64,000 nt of DNA from Hungatella effluvii (GTDB lineage: Bacteria; Bacillota; Clostridia; Lachnospirales; Lachnospiraceae), in contig NZ_QJKD01000001.1 in the NCBI RefSeq assembly GCF_003201875.1, forward strand, positions 621,634-685,633, written 5' to 3'. The notes below the pieces were generated by a model. That model ran no database searches, was not told the DNA's origin, and saw only the letters and a list, made by a program, of their open reading frames with translations. The translations under genes were made by a program, and so were the position numbers. Below, piece by piece: positions 26,222 to 34,520 of the stretch (positions are counted from its first letter, which is position 1; each line of letters begins with the position of its first letter).

Positions 26222-26551
26222 TTAGAACTCCAATAGCGGAATGACATTTATGACCGGTTCCTCATATGGGTGAATCTTTTTAACCGTATTGACCGCACTC
26301 TCTGCCAGTTCAACCGGACAGCGCACCTCCATTTTGACTTCAGTGCCGCAGCATATTTCTCCAATTGCCCCGTTAAAGGGATTGCTGTTTTCCAATGGTC
26401 TCCACGTCCCCTTTATACTATGGTAAGAGACCACGTGATCGTAGTTACCGACCCGGCATGCACCGATCCGCACCAGCGCCTCCCGTATTGGTTCAACATA
26501 CGCTTCCGGCACGTACAGTTCCATTTTCACATTTTTCACATTGATAGTCAT
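26222..26551 (-). CDS. Nif3/YqfO PII-like domain protein
   Basis: A 109-residue protein matching the PII/CutA-like insert domain of the Nif3/YqfO family found as a free-standing protein. Visible marks are the ALVRIGACRVGNYDHV segment, the GTWRPLENSNPF-G motif, the EVKMEVRCP strand and the C-terminal IHPYEEPVINVIPL. Its role is unknown, though the fold suggests small-molecule or metal binding. The ATG at 26551 follows CAGGAGGAAGCTT; the longer frame from 26602 reads into the hydrolase gene. Confidence 0.85.
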   Translation of the reverse strand: MTINVKNVKMELYVPEAYVEPIREALVRIGACRVGNYDHVVSYHSIKGTWRPLENSNPFNGAIGEICCGTEVKMEVRCPVELAESAVNTVKKIHPYEEPVINVIPLLEF

Positions 26552-26598
26552 AAGCTTCCTCCTGAACGCAGCTGCATTTTCCGTGAAATACTGACACT

Positions 26599-27456
26599 TC
26601 ATTTCAAAAAATCCACGATCCAGCCCTTGACTTTTTCTGGCAGAACGTGCATATGCCCGCTGTCCTTTAATTCATATACCTTACAATTTGGAAATAGCTG
26701 TTTTGCTCTGGGCAGCACCTTTTTCGCCGGAAATAAACAATCCTTTTTCGAAGCAATGACAAGTGTTGGAGCATGATATCCCGATAGTTTCCTTCTATCT
26801 ATATTTGTCGGCATACCGACTTTTGTTTTTACATGTTCAAAGCTGTCTTTTAATATATCTAAGGTGTCTTTATCAAGAACCTCTCTGTGTAATGCCATAT
26901 AGAGCGCAGTCTTAATCAGATACTTCTCCTTCTTCGTAATGCGGTACTGTAATAGAGGTATCATCATTCTGACAGAGGATACCGGCACCGCGTTATGGAT
27001 TCCGGCAGGTACAATAAAAACGGCTTTTTCAACTTTTTGCGGAGCCGTACATATTAGCTTTGCCAGGATACCGCCGCCAAACGAGCCCCCAAAACAGGCA
27101 ATCCTGTCATATCCGATTTTTTCAATAACCTCGCCTGCCCATCGCCCATAGTCGTATCCTCTGGGAGACAGACAGACTTCATCGCTTTTTCCCGGATGTC
27201 CGATTGTGTCAACCGCAAAAATATGGAAATCCGCTAAGAGGAAACGGCATAGCAGCAAATTATAGGAAGAGGTACTGTTGCCGCCATGAAAAACGAGTAA
27301 TGGCCTTCCCTCCTTGTTTCCCGTATCAATGATATGAGTCTTGCCGAAGGATGTATCTGCATAGATATCGGAAAATGGCAGCTGCAGTTTCGCAAGCTGC
27401 CTGTCGTATAATTCCAGCGATTTTCTTCGTCCTTCCTCTGATTTATATATGCTCAT
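26599..27456 (-). CDS. Alpha/beta hydrolase
   Basis: A 285-residue alpha/beta-hydrolase. LLVFHGGNSTS (oxyanion region, about 54-64) is followed by the nucleophile elbow CFGGSFGGG (Ser125) and the terminal catalytic His in LKDSGHMHVL. It resembles esterases and proline iminopeptidase-like enzymes; the substrate is unknown. The ATG at 27456 overlaps the end of the barrel-AraC regulator by 14 bases, which indicates coupled expression; the longer frame from 27579 lies inside that regulator and is rejected. Confidence 0.88.
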   Translation of the reverse strand: MSIYKSEEGRRKSLELYDRQLAKLQLPFSDIYADTSFGKTHIIDTGNKEGRPLLVFHGGNSTSSYNLLLCRFLLADFHIFAVDTIGHPGKSDEVCLSPRGYDYGRWAGEVIEKIGYDRIACFGGSFGGGILAKLICTAPQKVEKAVFIVPAGIHNAVPVSSVRMMIPLLQYRITKKEKYLIKTALYMALHREVLDKDTLDILKDSFEHVKTKVGMPTNIDRRKLSGYHAPTLVIASKKDCLFPAKKVLPRAKQLFPNCKVYELKDSGHMHVLPEKVKGWIVDFLK

Positions 27457-28651
27457 AACCTTGCTTCCCTTTCCTTGCATATTCCACCGGCGGAATGCCC
27501 GTATACTTCTTAAACATTCTGGAAAACTGGGCGTAATCTTCATATCCCACCATGGCGGCAACCTCCTTGCAGGAGGCATTTTTCTGTTCGAACAACTCCT
27601 TCGCCTTGTTCATGCGGAACCGCACCAGATACTCTGTGAAGCTGCATCCAACTTCCTTCTTAAATTTGACACTTAAATAAGAACCGGACACGTGGGCTAC
27701 CACCGCCAAATCTCTCAGCTGTATTTCCTTCATATAGTGCTCTTCGATATATTTTTTCACAAATTCCACGTAATCGCCCGGATTCCAGTTTCCGTTAAGA
27801 AGTTTGGACATGGGGTCCTTTTCGTCAAAGCTTCCGTAGCTCTTGAACGCCTTCGTCGTATTTAAAATCGCCCGTTCCGTAGGAATCCGGTCGAAGGTTG
27901 AACCGCCTATGTAGCCCTGACATTTTGTATTCTGGTACAGATACAGCATATCAATCGGCGTATTGGCCGGTCCCGCATAGATCATCTTTATGACATCGCT
28001 TCGAATCTCGTCACTGGCATTAAATATCTCGTCCGATATCTTTCTCGCATCATTGATGGAGATATACTTTTTCGCCCCCAGAAATCCGCCCTTGGTCAGC
28101 CCCAGATGAGCGCAGATCACATCGGCTCCGGCCAGCGTCATCTTCCTGGCCTGCTCCGCGTCCACAACAAAGGCAATGGTAAATAAATCAAGAAAGTGAG
28201 CCAGCTTAATGGCCTCCACTTCCTTTTCATAGGTATTCCCCTCTTCGCTCAGTGCTTCCCCGAACTTCCCGTCAATCAGTGACAGCGTCGGGTAATTTAC
28301 AACGCCGGAAAAACCATTTTCACGGATCTTTTGCAGATAATCATAGAGATTGATCATCGGATCACTGGCAAACAGGCCAAAAAGCACTGGCGTATCCCTT
28401 ATGATCGGCAAAAGTTCATTGCAGCCCATATCCATCACAATCGTGTTGCTGTCGCCATAACACAGGTAGCTGGAGAAGGAGCTTCTTCCCATAATCCGGA
28501 ACTTACCGGCGCTCAGCGCCAGAAGTAAATCCGCCCCTCCCATAGCCGAATATCTGGCAGTCATGCCCGAGCCTGCCACCGTACCTATAATGTGTCCATT
28601 TACGTTGATCTGCGCACGAAGGCGCTTTAGAATTTCATTTCTGGGAATCAT
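27443..28651 (-). CDS. PEP hydrolase-like barrel fused to AraC DNA-binding domain
   Basis: A 402-residue two-domain protein. Residues about 5-275 are a PEP-hydrolase-like TIM barrel that closely parallels the gene at 22853 (AGSGMTA, GGADLL, YGDSNTIVMDMG, SLIDGKF, CAHLGLT). Residues about 295-398 are two AraC helix-turn-helix motifs (LRDLAVVAHVSGSYLSVKFK and VAAMVGYEDYAQFSRMFKKY). In the barrel His226 of the paralogue is replaced by Tyr (IYAGP for CHGGP), so it may bind ligand without turning it over. It probably senses the operon substrate and controls the Tm-1/ASST operon; this is inference. Start follows AGGAGGCAAA. Confidence 0.9.
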   Translation of the reverse strand: MIPRNEILKRLRAQINVNGHIIGTVAGSGMTARYSAMGGADLLLALSAGKFRIMGRSSFSSYLCYGDSNTIVMDMGCNELLPIIRDTPVLFGLFASDPMINLYDYLQKIRENGFSGVVNYPTLSLIDGKFGEALSEEGNTYEKEVEAIKLAHFLDLFTIAFVVDAEQARKMTLAGADVICAHLGLTKGGFLGAKKYISINDARKISDEIFNASDEIRSDVIKMIYAGPANTPIDMLYLYQNTKCQGYIGGSTFDRIPTERAILNTTKAFKSYGSFDEKDPMSKLLNGNWNPGDYVEFVKKYIEEHYMKEIQLRDLAVVAHVSGSYLSVKFKKEVGCSFTEYLVRFRMNKAKELFEQKNASCKEVAAMVGYEDYAQFSRMFKKYTGIPPVEYARKGKQGYEHI

Positions 28652-28753
28652 TTTGCCTCCTGGGAGTATATCATGTTCCTTGTATTTTACCGCGTTGCGG
28701 GGGAAATGTAAACGTGTTGAGAGAAGATTGCTTCCTCTGTCAGTACAAAAAAA

Positions 28754-28773
28754 CCGGGGGCTTCCGCCCCCGG
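28754..28773 (-). terminator. Terminator after the gene at 28806
   Basis: CCGGGGGC (28754-28761) and GCCCCCGG (28766-28773) form a perfect 8-base stem with a TTCC loop, followed on the minus strand by seven T. Confidence 0.92.
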
Positions 28774-28805
28774 ATCACTATCCATCTGAAAATATTCAAC
28801 ATAGA

Positions 28806-29357
28806 CTACACTCTTCTATATTCCAACGGCAGGTCATAGCCAAACGTCCGTTTTCCATTCACCTCGAAGGTCTCCGAGACCTCCAGCACCTCACTGTCGA
28901 ATCTCTCCTCCAGCTTAAATTTCAGCACCGGTGAAAACATGCTGACACCTTTGCCGACAAAGGCTCCGTTCTCCTCACGATAAATGATCGGTGTGAACTT
29001 CTCTGAAATCTTCAGACTTTCCAGTGCCGTCTCTTTTAAGTTCTCGCAGGTAAAGTTCTCCTTCGTGTATCCCTCTGGTATTTCGTAGGAAGTCAGCTTG
29101 ATGCCCCCCTCTTCCTCCGTAAACAGGAACAGATGCGGCATCGCATTCGTCTTGCCATCCGTCGTATAATAGCTCTCCTCCAGAACGAATACACCCGAAA
29201 AATCTGCCGGCAGCCCCGTTATCCGGTCATTGCACACGGTATTTCTATGTTCCGCCCTGGGATAACCGGTGATCCCTTCTCTTTCGAACCGTTCCAGCTG
29301 CTGCGAATTATCAAAATGGCCTGTTAAGTAACCAATAAATTGTTCTATCATCGTCAT
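28806..29357 (-). CDS. CpcT/CpeT-like protein (tentative)
   Basis: A 183-residue soluble protein. The opening FIGYLTGHFDNSQQLERF and the later GVFVLEESYYT resemble the CpcT/CpeT family, known in cyanobacteria as phycobiliprotein chromophore lyases and present with unknown role in some heterotrophs. The match is from pattern memory only. Single gene with an AAAGGAGAATGCCAT start region and its own terminator. Confidence 0.5.
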   Translation of the reverse strand: MTMIEQFIGYLTGHFDNSQQLERFEREGITGYPRAEHRNTVCNDRITGLPADFSGVFVLEESYYTTDGKTNAMPHLFLFTEEEGGIKLTSYEIPEGYTKENFTCENLKETALESLKISEKFTPIIYREENGAFVGKGVSMFSPVLKFKLEERFDSEVLEVSETFEVNGKRTFGYDLPLEYRRV

Positions 29358-29480
29358 ATGGCATTCTCCTTTCGTATCATATCATTCTCCAGAAATCAGC
29401 CATATCATACCACGATAGTAGGAAACTGTAAATAATTCTCAGGGAAAGATCACAAAAGTTTCACACTCTGGCGATCCTGC

Positions 29481-30092
29481 CTATTTATAATCGTCTACGT
29501 CAAACTCCCGGTCTTTGAAATAGTATTTCCGGTCCTCTTCCGTAATGTAGCGGATCACGCGGCAGGGATTACCCACGGCTATCGCATTATCAGGAATATC
29601 CTTTGTCACAACGCTGCCGGAACCGATTACAACGTTATTGCCGATATGGACGCCCGGATTGATGACGGAATTCCCGCCGATCCAGACATTATCCCCGATC
29701 GTCACGCCGATACCGTACTCATATCCACTGTTTCTCGAATCGGGATGAACCGGATGACCAGCCGTATAGACCGCCACATTGGGGGCAAACATGACATTTT
29801 CGCCGATTACCACCTTTGCAACATCCAGGATAACACAGTTGAAATTCGCATAGAAATTATTTCCGGCTTCAATATGGGTTCCATAATCACAGCGGAACGG
29901 CGCCTCCACAAAGATATTCTCACCCGTTTTTCCGAATATTTCGCGGATCAGCGCATCTTTCTCTTTTTCCGCCTCTGGGGGCAGATTATTATAGCGGTGA
30001 ACCCGTTTTCTGCTCTCCTTCCGCTCCTCCTCGAGTCCGTCCTGCCACGCCTTATATGGCAGTTCACTTAACATTCTTTCTCTCTGATTCAT
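29481..30092 (-). CDS. Sugar O-acetyltransferase (maltose/galactoside type)
   Basis: A 203-residue left-handed beta-helix acetyltransferase of the LacA/Maa family, transferring acetyl from acetyl-CoA to a sugar hydroxyl. The N-terminal maltose-acetyltransferase motif (MLSELPYKAWQDGLEEER) and the hexapeptide repeats (GDNVWIGGNSVINPGVHIGN is the clearest run) are present; the catalytic His lies in YTAGHPVHPD. It follows a ROK regulator by 24 bases, suggesting sugar-responsive expression. Confidence 0.93.
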   Translation of the reverse strand: MNQRERMLSELPYKAWQDGLEEERKESRKRVHRYNNLPPEAEKEKDALIREIFGKTGENIFVEAPFRCDYGTHIEAGNNFYANFNCVILDVAKVVIGENVMFAPNVAVYTAGHPVHPDSRNSGYEYGIGVTIGDNVWIGGNSVINPGVHIGNNVVIGSGSVVTKDIPDNAIAVGNPCRVIRYITEEDRKYYFKDREFDVDDYK

Positions 30093-30116
30093 CTTTACTT
30101 CCTCCTCATTCTATCT

Positions 30117-31112
30117 CTATTCCATTTCTTCCCACAACGCTTCCAGTGCCAGCCGCTTCATTCCTTCTTCGTAATCTCGTTCCAGATTTTCTGCGAAGAT
30201 AATATCCATATGGAATTTCCCTTCCAGAAGCCTCTCGCTGTATGCCCTCAGCCGCTCCTTAAGTTCCCCTGTAAAGAAATCACCATAAAATATGAGAGTT
30301 TCCGGAGCTACCGTAAACCCATACACCGCGGTCAGCAGCTTTAAGTTCTCCAGGACGTCGCCCTCTCGCCCGTAATCCAGCGAATCCCATGAAACCGGCA
30401 CGGGAAGGCCGGCGAGCTCGCCAGCGCAGTGGGACGTTCCATAATAAATCTTCCCCTGAATTACGAGTCCTGCGCCCGGCGGATAAATTCTCGGGAGATA
30501 AATTCCCGCCACCGTGGTCTTTTCCACGTCCCCTTCCCTGCAGGCGCCGTAGGTCATGGCATTGATATCGTTCTCGAAGACTACCGGAAGATGGTAGCGC
30601 TCCTTATAATGGGCCATAAATTCCGGCCCGATGAGCGCCTGGTAATCATGAATGGTCACCACATCATCCACAACCTCCCCCGGGAGTCCAAACGCCAGCA
30701 GACCTGTTTCCGGGAAACGGCCTATTACATCGTCAAGAACCGCCTCAAAGCTTTTCACCCGGATTTCGTCAAAATACTCTTCTTTCCGCCATACACACTC
30801 GCCCATCAGATTGACGATAGCCAGATGCATCAGATTTCTCCCTTCACTCTGATGGCCGTACAACAGCACCGCATACCGGTAATCCGGCCGGTACCGGTAC
30901 CGTGCGCTGGGACGTCCTCCCCCGGAAGGGGCCAGCCCCGACTGCACAACCTCACCTGTCTTCAGAAAATCTTCCAGAAGGCTGTTGATCGTGACCACAC
31001 TCAACCCGGTCCGGTCCGCCAGCTCAGGCTTGGTCGCCTCCTTACACTGCCGGAGAATCCGGCGAAGCTGCCGCTTATTCAATTCCTTCATCAGCTTTGC
31101 ATCCGCTCCCAT
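30117..31112 (-). CDS. ROK family transcriptional regulator
   Basis: A 331-residue NagC/XylR-type regulator: N-terminal winged helix (about 10-70, KPELADRTGLSVVTINSLL) and a ROK sugar-kinase-like domain. The domain keeps FENDINAMTYGA and GAGLVIQGKIYYGTSHCAGELAG, but the usual Cys-rich zinc motif after this point is missing, so it is a divergent member. The start follows AAGGAGGCGCGC. It is cotranscribed with the sugar acetyltransferase. Confidence 0.88.
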   Translation of the reverse strand: MGADAKLMKELNKRQLRRILRQCKEATKPELADRTGLSVVTINSLLEDFLKTGEVVQSGLAPSGGGRPSARYRYRPDYRYAVLLYGHQSEGRNLMHLAIVNLMGECVWRKEEYFDEIRVKSFEAVLDDVIGRFPETGLLAFGLPGEVVDDVVTIHDYQALIGPEFMAHYKERYHLPVVFENDINAMTYGACREGDVEKTTVAGIYLPRIYPPGAGLVIQGKIYYGTSHCAGELAGLPVPVSWDSLDYGREGDVLENLKLLTAVYGFTVAPETLIFYGDFFTGELKERLRAYSERLLEGKFHMDIIFAENLERDYEEGMKRLALEALWEEME

Positions 31113-31224
31113 GCGCGCCTCCTTTTCTGCTCGGAAGTTCTATATTTTTTCTTTAATAAGTGTTCTTTATAAAGTCTCTTTAATAAGTTATCACAGAAAA
31201 AGGAATCTGTCAATCAAATTTGCT

Positions 31225-31253
31225 TTGAGTCAAATTCCTTTTTGTAGTATACT
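31225..31253 (+). promoter_or_regulatory. Promoter of the truncated SdpI-like gene
   Basis: TTGAGT (31225-31230), 17 bases, then TATACT (31248-31253): an intact sigma-A promoter left in front of a broken gene. Confidence 0.65.
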
Positions 31254-31298
31254 CAGTATAAAATAAAACCTATTCTACAGAATCCGGAGGAACCTGAT

Positions 31299-31388
31299 AT
31301 GTGGTTTTGGATTTTTATGTTCTGCTGCAATTTACTGATTCCGTTGATGATGATCATCTTCGGCAGAACCATGTTTAAGCGGCCGCCG
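31299..31388 (+). pseudogene. 5' fragment of an SdpI-like membrane protein gene
   Basis: After CGGAGGAACCTGAT an ATG begins MWFWIFMFCCNLLIPLMMII, then FGRTMFKRPP, the typical N-terminus of SdpI-family immunity-like membrane proteins. Similarity stops at about codon 30, exactly where the oppositely oriented aspartoacylase-like gene ends. The rest of the protein is absent, so this is a 3'-truncated relic that keeps its promoter and ribosome binding site. Confidence 0.65.
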
Positions 31389-32324
31389 TCATTCATGCAG
31401 CCGTTTAATAATCTTGAATATAATCGTTCCCTCCATCACCAGCGGCTGGGAATGTGCGAAAAATACAATTCCGTCGGCCGGAGAGAGAATCTGGCTGATC
31501 ACTTCCCCTTCATAGGGGTCGATGATCTCCGCCAGCACCTCACCCCGCGCGGCCTCTTCGCCCGGCCGGAAACGAGGTTTATAGAGTCCTGCCCGGTCGG
31601 TCCTGACGCTGGCGAGATCGCTCTCCTCGATCACCGTGGCGATATAACCGCTGTGGCTCTGATAGCGTACCATTCCCATCCGGGTGAGGAAGCGCAGCAC
31701 CGCTGCCACCGCCCGCTTCGCCGACTCTTCGTCAATCTTATCGGTAGCACTGGAGTACACGGAAAACGCATTGGTCTGGTTCATCTGCCAGTTATAGTTT
31801 AACGTCGTCGTATCAAACGGACTCACCTTCCGGACCACCACATAGGGCAGACCGAATAGGTTCGCCAGGCTCGGGTTCTGGTAGCCCGTGTCCATCATCC
31901 GCACATGCGGTACAAAGTCGCCGGGTATGTAGAAACTCGTAAACTGTATGCCATAGTGATACTGACGCGCCACATCGAAGACACCGGACGCGATCCGTTT
32001 CGTCGTCTCCCCGCCTGGGTCCCCCGGATACATGCGGTTAATATCGGTATCATCGGTCGGCCAGAAACGCTTGCTGATATTCATGGAGGATGGGTTGACG
32101 GAAGGGATCACCAGAATCTCGTTATTTTTTACGATCGCTCCCCGCTCCTCCAGCTCCTTTAATTTCCTGACCAGCTGGGAGCAGATGTAGAGCTGCTGGA
32201 TTTCATTTCCACGGCAGGCTCCCACGATGCAGGCCGATTTCTCACCTTTTCCGAAATGATATCCGTAGATATTCATATCCGCCCGATACAAATTCTTCAG
32301 GGTATAGATGACTTCCTTCCTCAT
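31389..32324 (-). CDS. Aspartoacylase/succinylglutamate desuccinylase-like pseudoenzyme
   Basis: A 311-residue M14-like protein homologous to the product of the preceding gene (shared MNRIFPG/INRMYPG-type loop and C-terminal ISQILSPADGIVFF domain). The zinc-site motif HGDE is replaced by CRGNE (Arg38, Glu41). The second ligand motif DIH is replaced by QFT, and the catalytic Glu region VEMG by VYSS. It is therefore unlikely to hydrolyse amides itself. Its ATG overlaps the stop of the intact paralogue by 4 bases, suggesting a hetero-oligomer with an enzyme and a non-catalytic subunit. This is inference from the sequences. Confidence 0.85.
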   Translation of the reverse strand: MRKEVIYTLKNLYRADMNIYGYHFGKGEKSACIVGACRGNEIQQLYICSQLVRKLKELEERGAIVKNNEILVIPSVNPSSMNISKRFWPTDDTDINRMYPGDPGGETTKRIASGVFDVARQYHYGIQFTSFYIPGDFVPHVRMMDTGYQNPSLANLFGLPYVVVRKVSPFDTTTLNYNWQMNQTNAFSVYSSATDKIDEESAKRAVAAVLRFLTRMGMVRYQSHSGYIATVIEESDLASVRTDRAGLYKPRFRPGEEAARGEVLAEIIDPYEGEVISQILSPADGIVFFAHSQPLVMEGTIIFKIIKRLHE

Positions 32325-33259
32325 TCGCCCTCACCTCCCAGCACACGTGCAATCAGAGAGCCGTTGGAGACCACAGGATATTCCCGCAGTGTAAAGATCA
32401 TGCCCTCCACCGGGGATACCACCGTCTCCAGAACAGTCCCGTCAAGAGGATTTAAGATCTCCCCGATCCGTTCCCCCGCTCTCACTATCCCCTGGTGCTC
32501 CATCGATGGAAGGAAGATTCCCGCCGTATTGGCGTGAACCAGACCGATTTTTCTGTTATCCGAGGTCATGGGTTCCTTCGGAGCGATCGTCTCCCCTTCC
32601 CAGATGCCGAGCCGCTTCATCAGACACAGAATCCCCTCCGTCAGCCGGAGTCCGTAGCTCTTCGTAATCCTCATGCCCACGCCCATTTCCACCACAACCG
32701 TAGGCACGCCACAGGTATTCAGCCCGTGGGCCAGAGTGGATTCCAGGACAGTGGCCGCCCCGTGAACCCAGATAAAATCCGTATTAAGCAGCTTTGCGTA
32801 GGGAAGCAGCTGTTCGGCCGTCCCCTCACTCATGCGCACCTGCAGGATCTCACGCAGGAAAATATTGCTGGCATGAATATCCACACAGAAATCCGCTCCT
32901 GAAATATCTTCCATAATCTGCGTGGCGATATGCTCCGTCACCGCGCCCTCTTCACTTCCCGGGAATATCCGGTTCATGTCGATATCAAATCCGGGGACGC
33001 CTCTCGTAATGGAATCCACGCCCAGCGGATTCATGGCCGGATAAATATCCACGATCCCCTTTACCCGTTCCTTCTGTTCCCTCAAAATTCGGTTCAGCTC
33101 GTAGCAGACATACTGTCCCTCCAGTTCATCCCCGTGTATGCCGGTCACGATGCAGATCCGTTTCTCATTTCCTGTCATTTTCTCCGGCTGTATTCTGTTT
33201 TTAAAGATCGTAAGCCGCTCGTCAATGGCGAGCCCTACGGATGCCACAGTCTCTATCAT
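32321..33259 (-). CDS. Aspartoacylase/succinylglutamate desuccinylase family zinc hydrolase
   Basis: A 312-residue M14-type metallohydrolase of the AstE/AspA family, which cleaves N-acyl amino acids or related amides. Zinc ligands are evident: GIHGDELEG (His42, Glu45) and CVDIHASN (His129), and VVVEMGVG supplies the likely catalytic Glu. The C-terminal barrel-like domain ends VVSPVEGMIFT. It is the first gene of a pair with a catalytically degenerate paralogue. The substrate cannot be read from the sequence. Confidence 0.88.
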   Translation of the reverse strand: MIETVASVGLAIDERLTIFKNRIQPEKMTGNEKRICIVTGIHGDELEGQYVCYELNRILREQKERVKGIVDIYPAMNPLGVDSITRGVPGFDIDMNRIFPGSEEGAVTEHIATQIMEDISGADFCVDIHASNIFLREILQVRMSEGTAEQLLPYAKLLNTDFIWVHGAATVLESTLAHGLNTCGVPTVVVEMGVGMRITKSYGLRLTEGILCLMKRLGIWEGETIAPKEPMTSDNRKIGLVHANTAGIFLPSMEHQGIVRAGERIGEILNPLDGTVLETVVSPVEGMIFTLREYPVVSNGSLIARVLGGEGE

Positions 33260-33298
33260 TTATCTCATCACCCTTTTCGGAAGCTGCGCGTATCAAAT

Positions 33299-33326
33299 GC
33301 CTCCCGGCGTAAATACGCCGGAGGGC
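33299..33326 (-). terminator. Possible terminator of the sigma factor/ABC operon
   Basis: A hairpin with core CCGGCG/CGCCGG (33304-33309, 33316-33321) and imperfect outer pairing lies 110 bases beyond the ABC permease stop. It lacks a proper T-run on the minus strand. Confidence 0.35.
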
Positions 33327-33437
33327 ACTGGTTTCTTTTCAATTCCAGTTAAGGATACCGCAGGCACAAAAAAAGGTCAAGCAAAAGGCACAGGAATCAG
33401 AAACAGGACCATACCTCCAGCGCGCAGGCCATGACTT

Positions 33438-34520
33438 TCAGCAGACCTGATGTCTCGAGAAAATGTATCTGCATCCGCCAACGCCGGCAGCCGCCATCAC
33501 AACCGCAACGCCCCCGACTGCAATCATAAGCGGAATGGTCAGCCCCGCCGCCGTAAAGCCGCCCACGCTCATGACTCCCGAAACGCTGATACTGTTCACA
33601 GGAAACAGCATCAGTATGCGCCTCGCCGCCTCACTCCCCGGATTTAAAAACATGGGAGCCAGATAGGTGACTGCCGCCAGGATAATGGATACGAAGGAGG
33701 TCGGACAAAGGACTGAAAACAGCAGAGTAAGCCCGGTCACCGTGATGGTAGACATCATCGCCAGAAACGCCGTTATAAGCGCCGCCTCATAGCATTTGAG
33801 CGGCTGCGCAATCCTCGAAAATACCATCAGCTCGCTCAGCTGGATGTCTGTATTCCATCCCTCCAGTCCGCGTCCGACGGCAAACAGCAAAAATCCCACC
33901 AGCAGAATTACCGCTTCCATCGTGATGCTGAAGCAGAACGCAGATATCACCTTTGCCAGGACGCACCGTTTCTTCCCATACCGCGAGGTCAGAATCAAGG
34001 CGTCCATCCCGCTGGTATACTCGTCGGAAAAGACAGGTGAAACGATAATGACCACCAGAATTCCGGACATCAGAACGATATACATCATGCTGTATAAGAA
34101 GGATTCCCACCGGCTGGACATACCGATCACCGGCGGCTCATCAAATTCCGGAAATACCTCCTGCACCGTTTTGCCGTTCCACGTGCCATCCCGCTCCGCA
34201 AACAGATTCGCAACCGGATAATACGTATTGTTGGACACGTCCCCCGTCGTCATCCCATCCGTTCTCGGAAACGCAGCCAGAATCGCCTGCACCTTCTCAT
34301 CGGTCAGGGGACCGGCAAAACGGTTTGCAATCTCCGTGTTGTACCGCTCCGCCTCAGTTCCGTAAATCTGCTCCCCCTCCTGTGTGACGGCCCATTCATT
34401 TCCAAAGATCCACGACCAGAGCATGGTGGCGTAAATAAGGGCAAATGCCCCCAGCGCGATGAAAACAAGCTTCTTTTTTAATAATTTAGAAAATTCGAAT
34501 TTTATTAATTGTTTCATCAT
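33438..34520 (-). CDS. ABC-2 type transporter permease
   Basis: A 360-residue membrane protein with an N-terminal helix (LVFIALGAFALIYATMLWSW), an extracytoplasmic loop of about 120 residues, and five further membrane segments, the layout of ABC-2 permeases with an FSDEYTSGMDALI coupling motif. It overlaps the ATPase gene by 4 bases (ATGA). With that ATPase it forms an exporter or self-protection pump of unknown cargo, expressed with an ECF sigma factor. Confidence 0.85.
   Translation of the reverse strand: MMKQLIKFEFSKLLKKKLVFIALGAFALIYATMLWSWIFGNEWAVTQEGEQIYGTEAERYNTEIANRFAGPLTDEKVQAILAAFPRTDGMTTGDVSNNTYYPVANLFAERDGTWNGKTVQEVFPEFDEPPVIGMSSRWESFLYSMMYIVLMSGILVVIIVSPVFSDEYTSGMDALILTSRYGKKRCVLAKVISAFCFSITMEAVILLVGFLLFAVGRGLEGWNTDIQLSELMVFSRIAQPLKCYEAALITAFLAMMSTITVTGLTLLFSVLCPTSFVSIILAAVTYLAPMFLNPGSEAARRILMLFPVNSISVSGVMSVGGFTAAGLTIPLMIAVGGVAVVMAAAGVGGCRYIFSRHQVC

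Noticed and set aside
30429..31172. 247-codon plus-strand frame opposite the ROK regulator
   Set aside because: Antisense shadow; His/Pro/Arg-rich with no domain.
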